DNA of 64,000 nt from Bacillota bacterium. GTDB lineage: Bacteria > Bacillota > Clostridia > Lachnospirales > Lachnospiraceae. The DNA is taken from NCBI GenBank assembly GCA_023439125.1, contig JAEXOU010000005.1, positions 806,001-870,000 of the forward strand, read 5' to 3'. The translations under genes were made by a program, and so were the position numbers. The notes beneath the pieces are model-generated. The model was not told the DNA's origin, searched no databases, and was given only the letters and a program-made list of their open reading frames with translations. Positions 9,155 through 18,342 of this stretch are shown piece by piece; within the stretch, counting starts at the first letter, position 1, and each line of letters begins with the position of its first letter.

Positions 9155-10090
9155 CTATTTTTCTCGAGTAATTAAACACTCAATTAGTTTATGCATAAAT
9201 GCGTCTTTTAGTTGTAAGGAAGATAGTAACTCTAAAGCTGTCTGCGATAGAGAGCTTACCATATCTTTACTCTTATCAATACCATATAAAGTAACATATG
9301 TGGTTTTATTATTTTTTTCATCACTATGAACTGGTTTACCAAGTACTTCAAGTGAACTAGTCACATCCAATATATCGTCTTGTATCTGAAATGCTAATCC
9401 CACTTTATCGGCGATTGTCTTTACTATTTGTAACTGATCTGTCGTTGCACCTGCAAGTACAGCCCCGATTAAAAAGGAAGCGCGCAGTAATGCACCTGTC
9501 TTTAAATCATAAATAAAATCAAGCTGTTCCTTTGTGATTTCTTTTCCATCATTCTGTACATCGACAACTTGCCCACCGATCATTCCGTAAATCCCAGCGC
9601 TTGTCGAAAGAATCTGAAGTGCTGTTGAAATCCTAGTCGATAATTCTTTATATGTTGCAAGGTCATTTACCTGCTCTAACATCTGAAATGACGTCAATGC
9701 TGTCTCAAATGCAGCATTTAACAAAGCATCTCCTGCAAGGATACCCATTGCCTCACCATATTTTGCATGGGTTGTCAATTGACCGCGGCGATATTGGTCA
9801 TTATCCATTGCTGGTAAATCATCATGAACTAAGGAATACGTATGAATCATCTCGATTGCAACCATAAATGGTTCAATTAAGGAAGAATTTTTATCCTTAT
9901 CACAATGAATCATATCATACATCTCTTGCATAATCATAGGACGGATACGCTTTCCACCCGCCATTAAGCTGTAATTAAATGCTTCAAAGATTATTTTTTG
10001 TTGTCCTTCCTCTTTTGGAAGATAATTTTTCATTATTTTCTCAATATCTTCGCCACGCTTTTTTATTGACTCTGCCATGCTCATCTTCAT
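9155..10090 (-). CDS. ispA: Farnesyl diphosphate synthase (polyprenyl synthetase)
   Basis: This 311-residue all-helical prenyltransferase extends dimethylallyl and geranyl diphosphate with isopentenyl diphosphate. Both aspartate-rich motifs are present: LVHDDLPAMDND (first DDxxD with the two-residue insert of the FPP synthase group) and FQIQDDILDV (second). GGKRIRPM marks the substrate-binding arginines. The start is uncertain by a few codons: GGGAGA lies only 2 bases before the ATG at 10090 but 8 bases before the third codon (ATG, 10084). It lies between xseB and dxs as in Bacillus. Confidence 0.94.
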   Translation of the reverse strand: MKMSMAESIKKRGEDIEKIMKNYLPKEEGQQKIIFEAFNYSLMAGGKRIRPMIMQEMYDMIHCDKDKNSSLIEPFMVAIEMIHTYSLVHDDLPAMDNDQYRRGQLTTHAKYGEAMGILAGDALLNAAFETALTSFQMLEQVNDLATYKELSTRISTALQILSTSAGIYGMIGGQVVDVQNDGKEITKEQLDFIYDLKTGALLRASFLIGAVLAGATTDQLQIVKTIADKVGLAFQIQDDILDVTSSLEVLGKPVHSDEKNNKTTYVTLYGIDKSKDMVSSLSQTALELLSSLQLKDAFMHKLIECLITREK

Positions 10091-10111
10091 TATCTCCCGT
10101 AATATTATACT

Positions 10112-10306
10112 TTACTGTCCCTCTTCTAATATCATTAACTTTTTCTCAACTTTGTCAATGGAATCGTTACATTCCTTTAGCAATTTCATTCCCTCTTGAT
10201 ATAAGCGAAAGGAATCCTCAAGTGAGATATCTTCTTTTTCCAATTCTCCCATTACGTTTTCTAACTGTTCCAATGTTTGTTCTAATGTTTTAACTTGCTT
10301 TGCCAT
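10112..10306 (-). CDS. xseB: Exodeoxyribonuclease VII small subunit
   Basis: A 64-residue protein, typical of XseB. TLEQTLEQLENVMGELEKEDISLEDSFRLYQEG carries the family pattern in which LE-x-V-x-x-LE-x-x-x-x-SLEE is followed by F-x-x-G. Several small subunits bind one XseA to form the processive single-strand exonuclease. It is positioned 20 bases after xseA and 21 before ispA, a classic operon order. Confidence 0.92.
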   Translation of the reverse strand: MAKQVKTLEQTLEQLENVMGELEKEDISLEDSFRLYQEGMKLLKECNDSIDKVEKKLMILEEGQ

Positions 10307-10326
10307 AAACTATCCTTCCACGATTT

Positions 10327-11526
10327 CTACATATTTTCAACTTCATCCACAGTTGCTTTGATCAATCCATCGGTAACTGAGATTGATATTAATTCGCCAG
10401 GTTTCACCTTTTTAATCGAATTAACAACCTTTCCCTTCTCATTAGCGACATAAGAGAATCCACTTTTTAACTTATTAATTGGGGACAATCCTTTTAAGCG
10501 TTGTGCATCAATTGCAAATCGATGCTTTTTTTGAAGTAATATAGTCTGCATTCTCTGCTTCATTTTATCCTCAATTTCAATCGCATGAAGTCTTTTTTGT
10601 CGAACAAGATACATAGGACTCAAATAGTTTATTTTCATCTGAAGTTGTTGAACTTTTGCTCGGTTCATTTCAATTTTCCTCATTATCTGCGTAACAAAAG
10701 CAGAATGAAAATCAACTAATTTCCCTTCTAATAGAGAGATATCATTTACAGCTAGCTCTGCTGCGGCTGAAGGAGTCGGCGCACGTAAATCTGATACATA
10801 ATCAGCAATTGTAGTGTCGGTTTCATGGCCAACAGCTGAGATAATTGGAATACTACACTCATAGATTGCTTGTGCTACAATCTCTTCATTAAATGCCCAT
10901 AAATCTTCAATGGAGCCACCGCCACGCCCCACAATAATCGTATCTACCTTCAACCTTTCAAGTTCCTTGATACCAGCAACTACAGTTGTAGCCGCTCCTT
11001 CTCCTTGAACTTTAGCTGGATACAGAATCAACTGAACATATGGATTACGTCGTGTTGCAATATTAATAATATCCTGAATTGCAGCGCCTGTTTTTGCAGT
11101 GACAATTCCAATGGTTTTTGGGTACTCTGGAATTGGTTTTTTATGATCCGAATGAAACATTCCCTTTTCATAAAGAGTCTTTTTTAATTGCTCAAACCTT
11201 TCGTATAAAAGGCCTAACCCATCCAATCGTATTTCCCTAGCATACATTTGATACTTACCATCACGCTCATATACACTGATACTGCCAAATACGATGATGC
11301 TTTGACCTTCCTTTAACTCAAAAGTAAGACCGGTACGATTCCCTGCGAACATAACGCAAGCCATCTGACCCGTCTCATCTTTAAGTGTGAAATAGATATG
11401 TCCTGAGCTATGGTATTTACAGTTCGAAACTTCCCCTTTTAAGTAAATACGATTCAGTACATAATCCTTTACGAACATATTCTTTATATAGTTGTTCACC
11501 TGAGTTACAGAATAAACATTTTCCAT
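10327..11526 (-). CDS. xseA: Exodeoxyribonuclease VII large subunit
   Basis: The 399 residues begin with an OB-fold (YIKNMFVKDYVLNRIYLKGEVSN, then HIYFTLKDE). The central catalytic domain follows with IGIVTAKTGAAIQDI, IIVGRGGGSIEDLWAFN and SAVGHETDTTIADYVSDLRAPTPS, the conserved XseA signature. The helical C-terminal part has KL-x-x-LSP-x-x-x-L-x-x-G-FS (RLKGLSPINKLKSGFS). It degrades single-stranded DNA to oligonucleotides during repair. The gene begins 3 bases beyond the nusB stop. Confidence 0.96.
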   Translation of the reverse strand: MENVYSVTQVNNYIKNMFVKDYVLNRIYLKGEVSNCKYHSSGHIYFTLKDETGQMACVMFAGNRTGLTFELKEGQSIIVFGSISVYERDGKYQMYAREIRLDGLGLLYERFEQLKKTLYEKGMFHSDHKKPIPEYPKTIGIVTAKTGAAIQDIINIATRRNPYVQLILYPAKVQGEGAATTVVAGIKELERLKVDTIIVGRGGGSIEDLWAFNEEIVAQAIYECSIPIISAVGHETDTTIADYVSDLRAPTPSAAAELAVNDISLLEGKLVDFHSAFVTQIMRKIEMNRAKVQQLQMKINYLSPMYLVRQKRLHAIEIEDKMKQRMQTILLQKKHRFAIDAQRLKGLSPINKLKSGFSYVANEKGKVVNSIKKVKPGELISISVTDGLIKATVDEVENM

Positions 11527-11529
11527 AGA

Positions 11530-11928
11530 CTATATTACCTTTGCTAAGACACCATTAACAAAACTTGCAGAAGAATCTCCACCAAATTTTTTTGCAAGTT
11601 CCACTGCTTCATTAATTGCAACCTTCATAGGAACATCCTCATCAAATTTAATCTCAAAGGTGGCAAGGCGCATGATATTTAAATCAACCTTACCCATTCG
11701 ACTCAATTTCCATCCACTTGTAGCTTCCGCTAAAATTGCATCAATTTCTCCAAGCTTGTCCGAAATCTGATTAAAACGATCTATTAGATATTTTTCATCC
11801 TCACCTGATGCTTGCTCTAACGATTCAAAATAAAATCCAATTTGTTCATCTAACTCACTTGGTTCATGAAACTCCTTACGGAATAACATACAAAATAAAT
11901 GTTCTCTAATCTCTCTTCTTGTCATCAT
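11530..11928 (-). CDS. nusB: Transcription antitermination factor NusB
   Basis: A 132-residue all-helical protein opening MTRREIREHLFCMLF and ending AVELAKKFGGDSSASFVNGVL, the NusB hallmark. It binds boxA RNA with NusE/S10 in rRNA antitermination. AGGAGG is 2 bases before the first ATG and 5 before the second (11925), so translation probably starts at the second methionine. folD, often found between nusB and xseA, is absent here. Confidence 0.95.
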   Translation of the reverse strand: MMTRREIREHLFCMLFRKEFHEPSELDEQIGFYFESLEQASGEDEKYLIDRFNQISDKLGEIDAILAEATSGWKLSRMGKVDLNIMRLATFEIKFDEDVPMKVAINEAVELAKKFGGDSSASFVNGVLAKVI

Positions 11929-12015
11929 TTCCTCCTAGGTCACAATTATTAGGACCATATTGTTTCTATAAATAGACAGCAAGTCATCTCAACCTTTTTC
12001 TTGTCATGAAAACGA

Positions 12016-12049
12016 GGCGTCAATTCACACAAGAATGTGTACTTGACAC
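12016..12049 (-). terminator. Hairpin between asp23-like gene and nusB
   Basis: On the minus strand GGTGTCAAGTACACA pairs with TGTGTGAATTGACGCC around a short loop, with a weak U run (TCGTTTTC) after it. It may be a partial terminator or attenuator separating the asp23-like gene from nusB. Confidence 0.45.
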
Positions 12050-12087
12050 CCCCGCTTATTTGATTCATCTCAAAACTCTTATCAAAC

Positions 12088-12480
12088 TTATTGTCTATTA
12101 TTCTCGATATCAACACCGACAATTCGTATATTTACTTCACATACAGTTAATCCAGTCATATTTTCAATTGCAGTTTTTACTTTATCCTGAACTTTTGCAC
12201 ATGTTTTTGGAATACTATAACCATACTTCATTGTAATTGATAATTCTACTGAAACTGCTTTTTCTAATAAAGCGATCTTAACGCCCTTAGATAAGTTCTT
12301 CATTCCAAGCTTACCAACAATCTCTTTTGTTAAGTTACCTGTAAGTGCTGCCACACCTTCTACTTCAGTAGCTGCAAGACCTGCTATTGTTGCGACAACA
12401 TCATCAGCTATCTTTACTTCTCCAATCTTTCCTGCTGATTCCATCGTATATGCACTGCTGTTTTGGAGTTCTTTATTCAT
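12088..12480 (-). CDS. Asp23/Gls24 envelope-stress family protein (YqhY-like)
   Basis: A 130-residue protein of the Asp23/Gls24 family. IADDVVATIAGLAATEVEGVAALTG is the canonical opening, and VELSITMKYGYSIPKTCAKVQDKVKTAIENMTGL the second half. The start at 12480 is chosen because AGGAGG lies 8 bases before it; the frame is open a further 21 codons upstream without a ribosome site. In Bacillus the orthologous yqhY lies beside nusB and the acc genes, and its loss perturbs lipid synthesis. Here accB and accC are absent and it directly follows the spoIIIA operon. Confidence 0.88.
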   Translation of the reverse strand: MNKELQNSSAYTMESAGKIGEVKIADDVVATIAGLAATEVEGVAALTGNLTKEIVGKLGMKNLSKGVKIALLEKAVSVELSITMKYGYSIPKTCAKVQDKVKTAIENMTGLTVCEVNIRIVGVDIENNRQ

Positions 12481-12687
12481 AGGTACTACCTCCTGTATCT
12501 CATGCGTGTATCCGCGCTCTTTTTTTCGTAACCATTTAGTCATTAAGAATTCTCTAAATAGCTAACCTCTATATACTGTATCTATTATAGCAAAGGAATG
12601 ATAATTTTGCAAAGAATTTTCTATTACCATTCACATTATTCACAGATAACGCTTGGTTATACAGCTAAAAATAAGGAATACGAGTAT

Positions 12688-13479
12688 TTATTCTTCCGTT
12701 ACAACATTTGTTATCACTATGTTTTTAGCCTCTGCACCAGTCTTTCTCATAACAACATCTTCAATAATTGCCATATCTTGTTCAGTTAAAGATGCAGAGT
12801 TAACAATAACATCAACACTATCTTTTACTATTGATACAACTACTCCGCTAAAGCCTTTTGCTTCCAATAAGATCTCAGTTGAGCTTTCCATCTCAGCGAT
12901 GGTTGTCAACTCTACTAACGCATCAATTGCATCTTCTTTCTGTTCTTCAGCAACAGATGCATCTTCAATAATACCCATTAAATCCTCTTTATTTCTTGCT
13001 CTTGTCTGTTCTCTTGTCAATTTTGCAGTTGAAAAATAACTACTGTCAATTGTGGTGCTAGCTAGAATAGCTTCGCCAGGAGCGGCCTCTTCCGCTGTTG
13101 CTACATCTTCAGAAGAATCTTCTGGGTTTGCTACTACATTATCGGTGGCATCTTCTGGATTAGCGGCAACTTCTTCTCCAGAAGTATCTGTAGTAGCTGT
13201 TAAATCACTGTCTGTGCTAACCGGATCAGTTACAACAATTGCATTATCCTCTGATAAATCAGTAGCTAAGAAAGAATCATCTTCGTCCGAGATATCAGTA
13301 TAGGAATCTCCTTCAACTTCTGTAAATAATTCATCTCCAACTGCTGAACTTGCAGCTTCTTCTGCATCTTTTTCACCTGCTTTATCTCTTGAGAAGTTCA
13401 AATACCCTGCAATAGCGATCATAAGTGCTAAAGCAAAGATTATGATCTGGTTTTTCTTAAAAATGTTTTTAACCTTCAT
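12688..13479 (-). CDS. spoIIIAH: Stage III sporulation protein AH (feeding-tube component)
   Basis: Starting at the ATG at 13479 (GAGG 9 bases upstream) gives 263 residues; a TTG 8 codons earlier has no ribosome site. The N-terminus MKVKNIFKKNQIIIFALALM is a single membrane anchor. The C-terminal ring-building domain (TREQTRARNKEDLMGIIEDASV to the end, VMRKTGAEAKNIVITN) is typical SpoIIIAH, which pairs with SpoIIQ across the mother cell-forespore space. Between them lies a very acidic Ala/Asp/Glu/Thr-rich linker of about 100 residues with a repeated NPED unit, longer than usual. Confidence 0.93.
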   Translation of the reverse strand: MKVKNIFKKNQIIIFALALMIAIAGYLNFSRDKAGEKDAEEAASSAVGDELFTEVEGDSYTDISDEDDSFLATDLSEDNAIVVTDPVSTDSDLTATTDTSGEEVAANPEDATDNVVANPEDSSEDVATAEEAAPGEAILASTTIDSSYFSTAKLTREQTRARNKEDLMGIIEDASVAEEQKEDAIDALVELTTIAEMESSTEILLEAKGFSGVVVSIVKDSVDVIVNSASLTEQDMAIIEDVVMRKTGAEAKNIVITNVVTEE

Positions 13480-13567
13480 TCTATGTAACCTCACTTTCTT
13501 CAAAAAATTCTTCTTTTTGGACGCATTACTTGTGCGATTCCACTCACGCTTTCAGCTTCATGGCATC

Positions 13568-14188
13568 TTAATCTCCCATTTTAAGGACCTGCACTTTATG
13601 AGCTGGAACATCGAACAACACACCAACTGCATTTACGATTTTCGTTGCTATATTGCCATCTCCACCTCCTTGTGCAAGTACTACTACACCTTCTACACTA
13701 GGTACTAATTCCTTTAGAATATAAGGAACTGTTTCTCCTGCTTTCGTTGTTACAAGTACTGTTTCATCCTGCTTTTGTGTATTCGAACTGATTCTGCTGC
13801 CGCCTTCATTATCAGTTTCGTTTAAACTTTCTTGTGTATATGGGGTATCCTTTAAAATCACATGTTCAGCTGAAGATTTTAAGGTAATCACTACCTCAAC
13901 CTTACCGACTCCCTCCATCCTTTCCAGTAACTTCTTAATTTTATTCTCATAGTATGTAATATATTCCTCTTCCTCAGAATCTTTTGTCGTAGCGGCATAT
14001 ATTTTAGCTGTATTGTCAACTGTCTCTTCTACTTCTTGGTTTTCCTTATTTTTCGAAAATAAATCAGGGACAGTAATCAATATTAAAAGAATCCCTGCAA
14101 GAAAAATAAGAAAAAGATCCTTTTTACTTAAACTCTTTAACGAAAATTTCTTTTTTTCAGGATTAGCCCTTTCTTCCTCATTACTCAT
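13568..14188 (-). CDS. spoIIIAG: Stage III sporulation protein AG
   Basis: A 206-residue protein with a charged N-terminal cytoplasmic part, one membrane segment (LFLIFLAGILLILITVP, about residues 31-47), and an external ring-building domain ending AQGGGDGNIATKIVNAVGVLFDVPAHKVQV, the SpoIIIAG signature. Family members form a large ring channel in the outer forespore membrane during engulfment. GGAGG precedes the ATG by 6 bases, and the start overlaps the end of spoIIIAF by 8 bases, so translation is coupled. Confidence 0.94.
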   Translation of the reverse strand: MSNEEERANPEKKKFSLKSLSKKDLFLIFLAGILLILITVPDLFSKNKENQEVEETVDNTAKIYAATTKDSEEEEYITYYENKIKKLLERMEGVGKVEVVITLKSSAEHVILKDTPYTQESLNETDNEGGSRISSNTQKQDETVLVTTKAGETVPYILKELVPSVEGVVVLAQGGGDGNIATKIVNAVGVLFDVPAHKVQVLKMGD

Positions 14189-14831
14189 CGCGGTCCTCCT
14201 GTATAGTAATATTTATATTATTACTTTCGATATTATAGAAGTCCGATAATAAATTTTTTATCAAAATCTCCATTGGAGACAAGCCATTTTGCTGACTTTT
14301 CTCCAATTTCTCACTCTCTTTTTCAATTACTATTTGTCCAATCTCAACTTTTTCAACTGCACTAATTTCTCCTGTCTTTCCTGGCATATCATAGTTTGTT
14401 TTGTAACGTGCAACAAGTGACATAGAATGTATACTTCCAAAATCAACGCTGGTTTTATCCTCCTCTACTTCAATTGACATTGACACAACCTCCAATCCCT
14501 TCTCCGCTATTAATTTGTCGGTTTGTTTTACTATTACCTCTCGATATTCCTTTAATATATCAACTGTGCTCTGATTCTCCATTGAAAAAATCTCGTGTTC
14601 AAAATCTTGTGCTTCTGTCAGGGATTCATATGATTCTAAGGAAAAATCCATATATTCTGCTTTTCCAATTAGAGTAAGAATTGGACGAATCACTAATAAG
14701 ACCAAGATCAACCCTGTAATTAAACCTACATATTTTCTGTAATTACTTTTTCCAAGTAGATTAAGAATTACAGTTGTCAATATCATGAATACAATGATAT
14801 TTTTCATCCAGTCATATAATATGTTGATCAT
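14181..14831 (-). CDS. spoIIIAF: Stage III sporulation protein AF
   Basis: Starting at the ATG at 14831, preceded by AAGGAGG, gives 216 residues (MINILYDWMKNIIVFMIL). Two N-terminal membrane helices (about 8-25 and 36-55) are followed by a soluble domain predicted to be of ring-building type. Family length and the LLGKSNYRKYVGLITGLILVLLV stretch match SpoIIIAF. A longer reading from 14960 would run into spoIIIAE and lacks a ribosome site. It is part of the mother-cell secretion-like complex needed for late forespore gene expression. Confidence 0.93.
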   Translation of the reverse strand: MINILYDWMKNIIVFMILTTVILNLLGKSNYRKYVGLITGLILVLLVIRPILTLIGKAEYMDFSLESYESLTEAQDFEHEIFSMENQSTVDILKEYREVIVKQTDKLIAEKGLEVVSMSIEVEEDKTSVDFGSIHSMSLVARYKTNYDMPGKTGEISAVEKVEIGQIVIEKESEKLEKSQQNGLSPMEILIKNLLSDFYNIESNNINITIQEDRDE

Positions 14832-14842
14832 CTGATTCCTCC

Positions 14843-16036
14843 TTACATCGTTTTCATCGTTGATACCGCGACGATTGTAATAACAATCTCGAACATTACC
14901 GCTCCAACAAAAACTGTCTGTAATAATAGGCTTGTTGCTTGAGCGCAAGCACTTACGCAATTAACAATACGTTTATCTGAAATTGGCTGTATTGCAGCTG
15001 CCAATATCTTATAGATAAAAACATATATCACAAGCTTAATCAACGGAACTGCACAGATTAAGATAACTGCTACCATTCCGGCAACACCAACACAGTTCTT
15101 TAGCAATACGCCTGCACCAAGCACAGTCTCTGTTACCCCACTTAAGATGCTACCCATACCTGGAATCATATTCGTAGCTTTCATGATCGAGGAACGTTTT
15201 ACTTGATCAATCGCAGGTGCTATAAGGCTTTGCACTGTACCAATTCCAATCACAACAGCAAGCAATGTCCGCAATATCCATTTAATTACCGTTGACAGAA
15301 GTTCAGCAAGCTTTGATAGCATATCCTCAGAAGTAATATTATCTGCTAAAGTTGCCATCATATAGATATTCGATAATGGTATAATTACTTTGATTAATAC
15401 GATATTTACAATCGTAATCAATACTAAGATTGCCTCATAATAAAGTGTTGAGGTTGCAGCACCAGTGCAAAAAGCTACTGTCATACAATAGGTAGGAACA
15501 AGCGCTTTCATAAAGTCTAACATTCTCAATACGGTTTGCGACGCTATACTTGTAGCACTAATAAAAGTGGATGCCAAGATTACAAACATCAGCAAATAAG
15601 TAACATAAAAACCAGTTTCAGCAACTTGACCATTTTGAAAGGTATGAGAAAAATTCGTAAATACTGCAGCAATCACTGCGATTGTTAATAGCTTCACCAA
15701 GCTTCCCAAATTAGCTTTTAGCTCTCCTATTAGTAAAGAACCTACCTTTTTTATGATGCCCTGAAAAGAAAAGCTTTCCTTTCCCTTTGTAAGGTCCGTA
15801 ACATACTCATCAAAATGAAAGGTGTCATCATCGGAAAGTGCATGATTGATGGCATTCTGGATATCCGTGTAATCAATATCCTCTGACGGTACTTCGGTAG
15901 CAAAAACGATGATCGGCTTGTCCAATATAACGAAAAAAAATAGCAATGAAATAATAAAAACTCGAATTCCAATTCTCAACCTGTGTTTGTTCGCTTCACT
16001 AAAGTTACTATGAAGGTAGAATACTCTTCTACTCAT
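14843..16036 (-). CDS. spoIIIAE: Stage III sporulation protein AE
   Basis: A 397-residue polytopic membrane protein with an N-terminal signal-like helix (IRVFIISLLFFFVIL) and about eight further hydrophobic helices. Characteristic segments include LIGELKANLGSLVKLLTIAVIAAVFTNF (given here only to show the family region) and NMIPGMGSILSGVTETVLG. It belongs to the spoIIIA-encoded channel. GGGAGGAAACAT precedes the ATG. The 32-base gap to spoIIIAD and 11 bases to spoIIIAF show one operon. Confidence 0.94.
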   Translation of the reverse strand: MSRRVFYLHSNFSEANKHRLRIGIRVFIISLLFFFVILDKPIIVFATEVPSEDIDYTDIQNAINHALSDDDTFHFDEYVTDLTKGKESFSFQGIIKKVGSLLIGELKANLGSLVKLLTIAVIAAVFTNFSHTFQNGQVAETGFYVTYLLMFVILASTFISATSIASQTVLRMLDFMKALVPTYCMTVAFCTGAATSTLYYEAILVLITIVNIVLIKVIIPLSNIYMMATLADNITSEDMLSKLAELLSTVIKWILRTLLAVVIGIGTVQSLIAPAIDQVKRSSIMKATNMIPGMGSILSGVTETVLGAGVLLKNCVGVAGMVAVILICAVPLIKLVIYVFIYKILAAAIQPISDKRIVNCVSACAQATSLLLQTVFVGAVMFEIVITIVAVSTMKTM

Positions 16037-16068
16037 ATGTTTCCTCCCTCTCTTGTCCGTAACCTGAA

Positions 16069-16452
16069 CTAAGTAACTAAAAAGCGATTGATCGTATCAA
16101 GCAAAGCAATTAAAATTGGCATGCTGATTGCCATAATGCAAAGCTTTCCTGCCAGTTCAATCTGATTACCAATCGCTGCATGTCCAGCATCTTTACACAA
16201 GTTGGAGGCAAATTCTGCAATATAAGTAATACCAATAATCTTTAACAGAATGGATATGTATTCTGAATTCACAGACAGGTATGTACGAATTTTTTCAATG
16301 GCGGTTAATATACTTTGAAGCTTTCCAATGCTAAAATAAAAGATGAGAATACATCCAGCAAAACTAATCATCAAAGCATATTCTGTTTTATGACTCTTGA
16401 ACATGGTTGCAGCAATCACTGCGATTACTCCTACCAATGCAACTTTTTCCAT
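16069..16452 (-). CDS. spoIIIAD: Stage III sporulation protein AD
   Basis: A 127-residue protein with about four membrane helices. The segment YISILLKIIGITYIAEFASN followed by CKDAGHAAIGNQIELAGK is the strongly conserved SpoIIIAD core. It is made with SpoIIIAC as part of the sporulation channel base. AGGAGGTTTCAT stands before the ATG. Confidence 0.94.
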   Translation of the reverse strand: MEKVALVGVIAVIAATMFKSHKTEYALMISFAGCILIFYFSIGKLQSILTAIEKIRTYLSVNSEYISILLKIIGITYIAEFASNLCKDAGHAAIGNQIELAGKLCIMAISMPILIALLDTINRFLVT

Positions 16453-16479
16453 ATGAAACCTCCTGATTTGTGTTTCTTC

Positions 16480-16674
16480 CTACATATTAAAAATCTTTTG
16501 GATATATTCAAATAAATCTGCGATATAAGGTATGATCCAGTATAGAATAATTATCATACCGCCTAAGCTTACAAATGAGGAATAATCATCCTTTCCAGCA
16601 TGTTTTAGTATAGAGTTAATCACTGATACTAAAATACCAACCGCGGCTATTTTAAAGATAAGATAAATAGTCAT
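16480..16674 (-). CDS. spoIIIAC: Stage III sporulation protein AC
   Basis: The ATG at 16674, with GGGAG 8 bases upstream, yields 64 residues, the normal SpoIIIAC size; the frame extends 10 codons further upstream but these are not expected to be translated. Two membrane helices are visible (IYLIFKIAAVGILVSVINSI and a second after SSFVSLGG), separated by the conserved LKHAGKDDY loop. It lies between spoIIIAB and spoIIIAD. Confidence 0.93.
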   Translation of the reverse strand: MTIYLIFKIAAVGILVSVINSILKHAGKDDYSSFVSLGGMIIILYWIIPYIADLFEYIQKIFNM

Positions 16675-16711
16675 GAAATTGCTCCCGTCTGCACATGATT
16701 GCATGCATATA

Positions 16712-17242
16712 TTACAGTATTAAGATTGTAACTAATATACCAAATAGAACACCAAGACTTTTATAAAGTCGCATCTTATCTTTTGCCTCTGATGAGATTT
16801 CTTTCATGTCTTCCTCAACCTGTGACAGATACCAATCAATATGATTGATTTGCATATCTTTATCAAGGTATCCGAGTTGCTCCCCGAACTGTAATAAGCT
16901 GACCTTGTCCCCTTTACTTAAGGAGGTATTCTTAAGTTCCTCCTCCATCGCCAGTTTCCAAACTTGTGTAAAGCTAACTCCATTATATTGATGAAGTTCC
17001 TTAGCAACCCGTTTTAAAAATGGGGATAGTCTTCCTTCGTGACGTTTCGCAACATTTTCAAGTGCTTCTGGTAAGGCAGTATGTGCATAACGAATATCAC
17101 CACGAAGCAAAAGTGCAATTGTCTTAGCCGATTTTAAATCTTCCATCCGCCTTCTAATATCATTTGCTAACAAAAATCCCATCCCACTACTAGAACTAAT
17201 AATAAGTACACAGCCTGTGATTCTTATAAATGTTTCAATCAT
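16712..17242 (-). CDS. spoIIIAB: Stage III sporulation protein AB
   Basis: A 176-residue protein with membrane segments at the N-terminus (IRITGCVLIISSSSGMGFLL) and the extreme C-terminus (LGVLFGILVTILIL), and a helical cytoplasmic core carrying L-x-x-x-L-L-x-x-x-I-x-Y-x-x-T-x-LPEAL (LLRGDIRYAHTALPEAL). SpoIIIAB resembles GspF-type inner-membrane platform proteins. It is the second gene of the operon, after the ATPase. Confidence 0.93.
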   Translation of the reverse strand: MIETFIRITGCVLIISSSSGMGFLLANDIRRRMEDLKSAKTIALLLRGDIRYAHTALPEALENVAKRHEGRLSPFLKRVAKELHQYNGVSFTQVWKLAMEEELKNTSLSKGDKVSLLQFGEQLGYLDKDMQINHIDWYLSQVEEDMKEISSEAKDKMRLYKSLGVLFGILVTILIL

Positions 17243-17320
17243 ATCCTCACTTCCGATTTCTATAGATTGCTTTCAGTCTATATAATTGCTACCTTCTTTC
17301 CTTTGCTTAAACTTCCATAG

Positions 17321-18289
17321 TTAGTCATAATAAAGTCGACTCCCTCTTTCATCATAAATTTCTGTTACCTTACCCACCCTTTCTTTATTACTTAAGATGA
17401 TATACCGTTCAAATACATGTTTTTTTATTAGATCTCCAAGCATCGGTTTATCTTTGACCTCATCAATTGTTCCTCCATGCACCGTTGCAATCATTTTGCA
17501 GCCACAACCCATTGCATAATGTATCGCTTCAATATCCTCAGATAGACCAATCTCATCAACTGCAATTACTGCAGGTGACATCGATCGAATTAATAACATC
17601 ATCCCTTTTGCTTTTGGACAACAATCTAATACATCGGTACGAATTCCTAGTTCATTCTGTGGTATTCCCATATAGCATGCTGCTATTTCAGAACGTTCAT
17701 CGACAACTCCAATTTGAAGTCCAAGTCTTCCTCGACTTATCTCACTTACCTTCTCTCCATTGGATAGTTGCCGTATTAAATCACGTAATAATGTCGTTTT
17801 TCCACATCCCGGTGGAGAGATAATCAATGTATGATAAATGCTATCCCCTCTAACTACATACGGTAAAACACTATCTGCGCACCCCTTTACTTGATGTGAA
17901 AGCCGTATATTAATAAAAGATATGTATTTCATACTTTTAATCTTTCCCTCCTCCAAAACTACCTTTCCTGCAATACCAATTCGATGTCCGCCTATAATCG
18001 TAATAAATCCTTGTTTTAATTCCTCCTCAAAAGCATATAAAGAATAATTACTGATAAATTCCATTGTTTCCTTTACTTCTGCTTTTGTTATCATATAGGC
18101 TTCCTGCTCTAAATCAGTTAAATACGAATCCATACTGACAAAATATTCTTTGTTATCATACCTTACAATCAAAGGTGCATCTGCACGTAGCCGAATTTCT
18201 TGCAGTAAATCATAATTCATAACAACCTTGGAAAGTAATGTTCTTAACCGAATGGAGAAAATTTTAAGCAGTTCCTCTTTTCTACTCAC
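17321..18289 (-). CDS. spoIIIAA: Stage III sporulation protein AA, ATPase
   Basis: A 322-residue AAA-type secretion ATPase that powers the SpoIIIA-SpoIIQ channel. The P-loop SPPGCGKTTLLRDL is at about residue 158, and the Walker B region VIAVDEIGLSEDIEAI and the sensor segment MIATVHGG follow. The N-terminal part EIRLRADAPLIV is the family marker. The start is GTG at 18289, with GGTGA 6 bases upstream. It is the first gene of the eight-gene operon; a possible mother-cell promoter precedes it. Confidence 0.95.
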   Translation of the reverse strand: MSRKEELLKIFSIRLRTLLSKVVMNYDLLQEIRLRADAPLIVRYDNKEYFVSMDSYLTDLEQEAYMITKAEVKETMEFISNYSLYAFEEELKQGFITIIGGHRIGIAGKVVLEEGKIKSMKYISFINIRLSHQVKGCADSVLPYVVRGDSIYHTLIISPPGCGKTTLLRDLIRQLSNGEKVSEISRGRLGLQIGVVDERSEIAACYMGIPQNELGIRTDVLDCCPKAKGMMLLIRSMSPAVIAVDEIGLSEDIEAIHYAMGCGCKMIATVHGGTIDEVKDKPMLGDLIKKHVFERYIILSNKERVGKVTEIYDERGSRLYYD

Positions 18290-18342
18290 TTTGAATCACC
18301 ACTACCTTTCTAATTACAGGAAAAGCGTTGTCCTGTTTTTAC

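Noticed and set aside
12480..12543. Extended N-terminus of the Asp23-like protein
   Set aside because: The extra 21 codons contain the AGGAGG site that serves the internal ATG, so the longer form is unlikely to be made.
13052..13303. Open frame of 83 codons opposite spoIIIAH
   Set aside because: It is the complement of the low-complexity acidic linker (GAA/GAT/GCA codons), has no ribosome site, and spoIIIAH is clearly the real gene.
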